From positions 1 to 15,608 of the forward strand of contig JAOTTU010000030.1 of assembly GCA_029864225.1 (NCBI GenBank): DNA of 15,608 nt, written 5' to 3'. The notes under the pieces are model-generated. The model was not told where the DNA came from. It did not search any database and worked only from the letters and a program-made list of their open reading frames with translations. The DNA comes from Gammaproteobacteria bacterium. Lineage in GTDB: Bacteria > Pseudomonadota > Gammaproteobacteria > UBA9214. Each line of letters starts with the position of its first letter. The first letter of the stretch is position 1. Below, piece after piece: positions 14,912 through 15,608 of this stretch. A program made the position numbers and the translations under genes.

Positions 14912-15608
14912 TCAGGAGCCTGCGTCCAGCGCCTGCGCCAGCTTGTCAGCGGGCACGTAACCGGGCAGCATCTCGCCATCGTCCATGACGATGGCCGGAG
15001 TACCTTTCAATCCCATCAGCGTTCCCAGCTGCATGTGCTCCTTGATGGGGTTGTCGCAATTACGCTGCTCCAGCTCCTCGCCCGCCTTGGCACGGGTCAG
15101 CGCCTTCTGGCGGTCGGCATCACACAGTACCGAGACCGCCTTGTAGTAAGACGGTGTATTCACGCCAGTGCGCGGGTACAACAGGTAACGCACGGTGATG
15201 CCGCGTTCATTGTACTGGTTGATCTCGCGGTGGAATTTGCGGCAATAGGTGCAGTCGACATCGGTAAAGACGGTGACAATGTGGCGCGACTCCTTGGCGG
15301 GAAAGATAATCATCTTGTCTTCGCCGACCTGGTTGAGGGCATCCAGACGGATGTGCTTGCGGCGGTCCTCGCTGATGTCGACACGGGTCTTCAGGTCGAT
15401 GAGACTGCCCTGGAACAGGTAGCGACCATCGTTGGTCACATAGAACACCCGTGGGCCAAGCAGCACCTCGGAAATGCCCTTGACCGGGGACGGGGTGATT
15501 TGATCGGGAGCCACATCGGGGAGTATCTGCCGCAGCGCTTTCTCGATCGCCTCATTGGTGGCGGGTTCGGCCACGGCGCTGTTGAACATTACCACCGTGA
15601 GCATCAGT
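14912..15608 (-). CDS. dsbC: Thiol:disulfide interchange protein DsbC; 5' end outside window
   Basis: A periplasmic disulfide isomerase that reshuffles wrong disulfides and is kept reduced by DsbD. About 230 residues are visible. The N-terminal dimerisation domain lies at about 13-75, and a linker helix leads to a thioredoxin-fold domain with the active site CTYC (Cys118, Cys121) and the cis-proline GTPA (Pro203). Cys161 and Cys183 match the structural disulfide of E. coli DsbC (141-163), with the same spacing. The ATG at 15604 would give a signal peptide (LTVVMFNSAVA) without its basic N-terminal part, and the frame is open to the window edge, so the true start almost certainly lies beyond it. 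It converges with cnoX. Confidence 0.94.
   Translation of the reverse strand, partial: LMLTVVMFNSAVAEPATNEAIEKALRQILPDVAPDQITPSPVKGISEVLLGPRVFYVTNDGRYLFQGSLIDLKTRVDISEDRRKHIRLDALNQVGEDKMIIFPAKESRHIVTVFTDVDCTYCRKFHREINQYNERGITVRYLLYPRTGVNTPSYYKAVSVLCDADRQKALTRAKAGEELEQRNCDNPIKEHMQLGTLMGLKGTPAIVMDDGEMLPGYVPADKLAQALDAGS

Overview
The window reads as chromosome of a GC-rich gammaproteobacterium. The reasons are the gammaproteobacterial MutS, a seven-iron FdxA directly after mutS (an arrangement I know from pseudomonads and relatives), a CnoX/YbbN-type co-chaperone, a DsbC, and an AddB/AddA-like helicase-nuclease pair. Nothing fixes the genus. Almost all of it is compact coding sequence; two AT-richer gaps carry dispersed repeats. 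All calls come from reading the sequence by eye, without database searches.

Layout. (1) Positions 1-1667, minus strand: a respiratory operon of a 61-residue membrane protein, a CuA-bearing subunit II, and subunit I of the heme-copper superfamily, cut by the window edge. Subunit I aligns with the B (ba3) type, but the residue at the position of the active-site cross-linked tyrosine is glutamine. The operon is preceded by a perfect FNR/DNR-type box and a good sigma-70-like promoter. Together these suggest a nitric oxide reductase relative rather than an ordinary oxygen reductase. (2) Positions 1746-2511: one or two small unrecognised minus-strand ORFs, then a large imperfect inverted repeat that encloses an 87-base hairpin element. 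(3) Positions 2521-5567, plus strand: mutS, then fdxA with its own promoter region. (4) Positions 5568-5837: a non-coding stretch with overlapping, mutually exclusive hairpins. (5) Positions 5838-12196: a two-gene AddB-like/AddA-like double-strand-break repair operon joined by an ATGA overlap. (6) Positions 12329-14633: a chromate transporter and a thioredoxin-TPR co-chaperone. (7) Positions 14634-14911: a 136-base copy of the same hairpin element and a possible terminator. (8) Positions 14912 to the end, minus strand: dsbC, cut at its signal peptide.

The genes fall into loose themes: anaerobic or NO-linked respiration (region 1), DNA repair (mutS, addB-like, addA-like), and redox or protein quality control (fdxA, cnoX, dsbC). 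The most interesting signal is the combination of the tyrosine-to-glutamine change, the loss of a second channel tyrosine, and FNR/DNR-type control in region 1. The second is the pair of hairpin elements, whose length difference is explained exactly by one 49-base deletion between internal CCGGAAT repeats.
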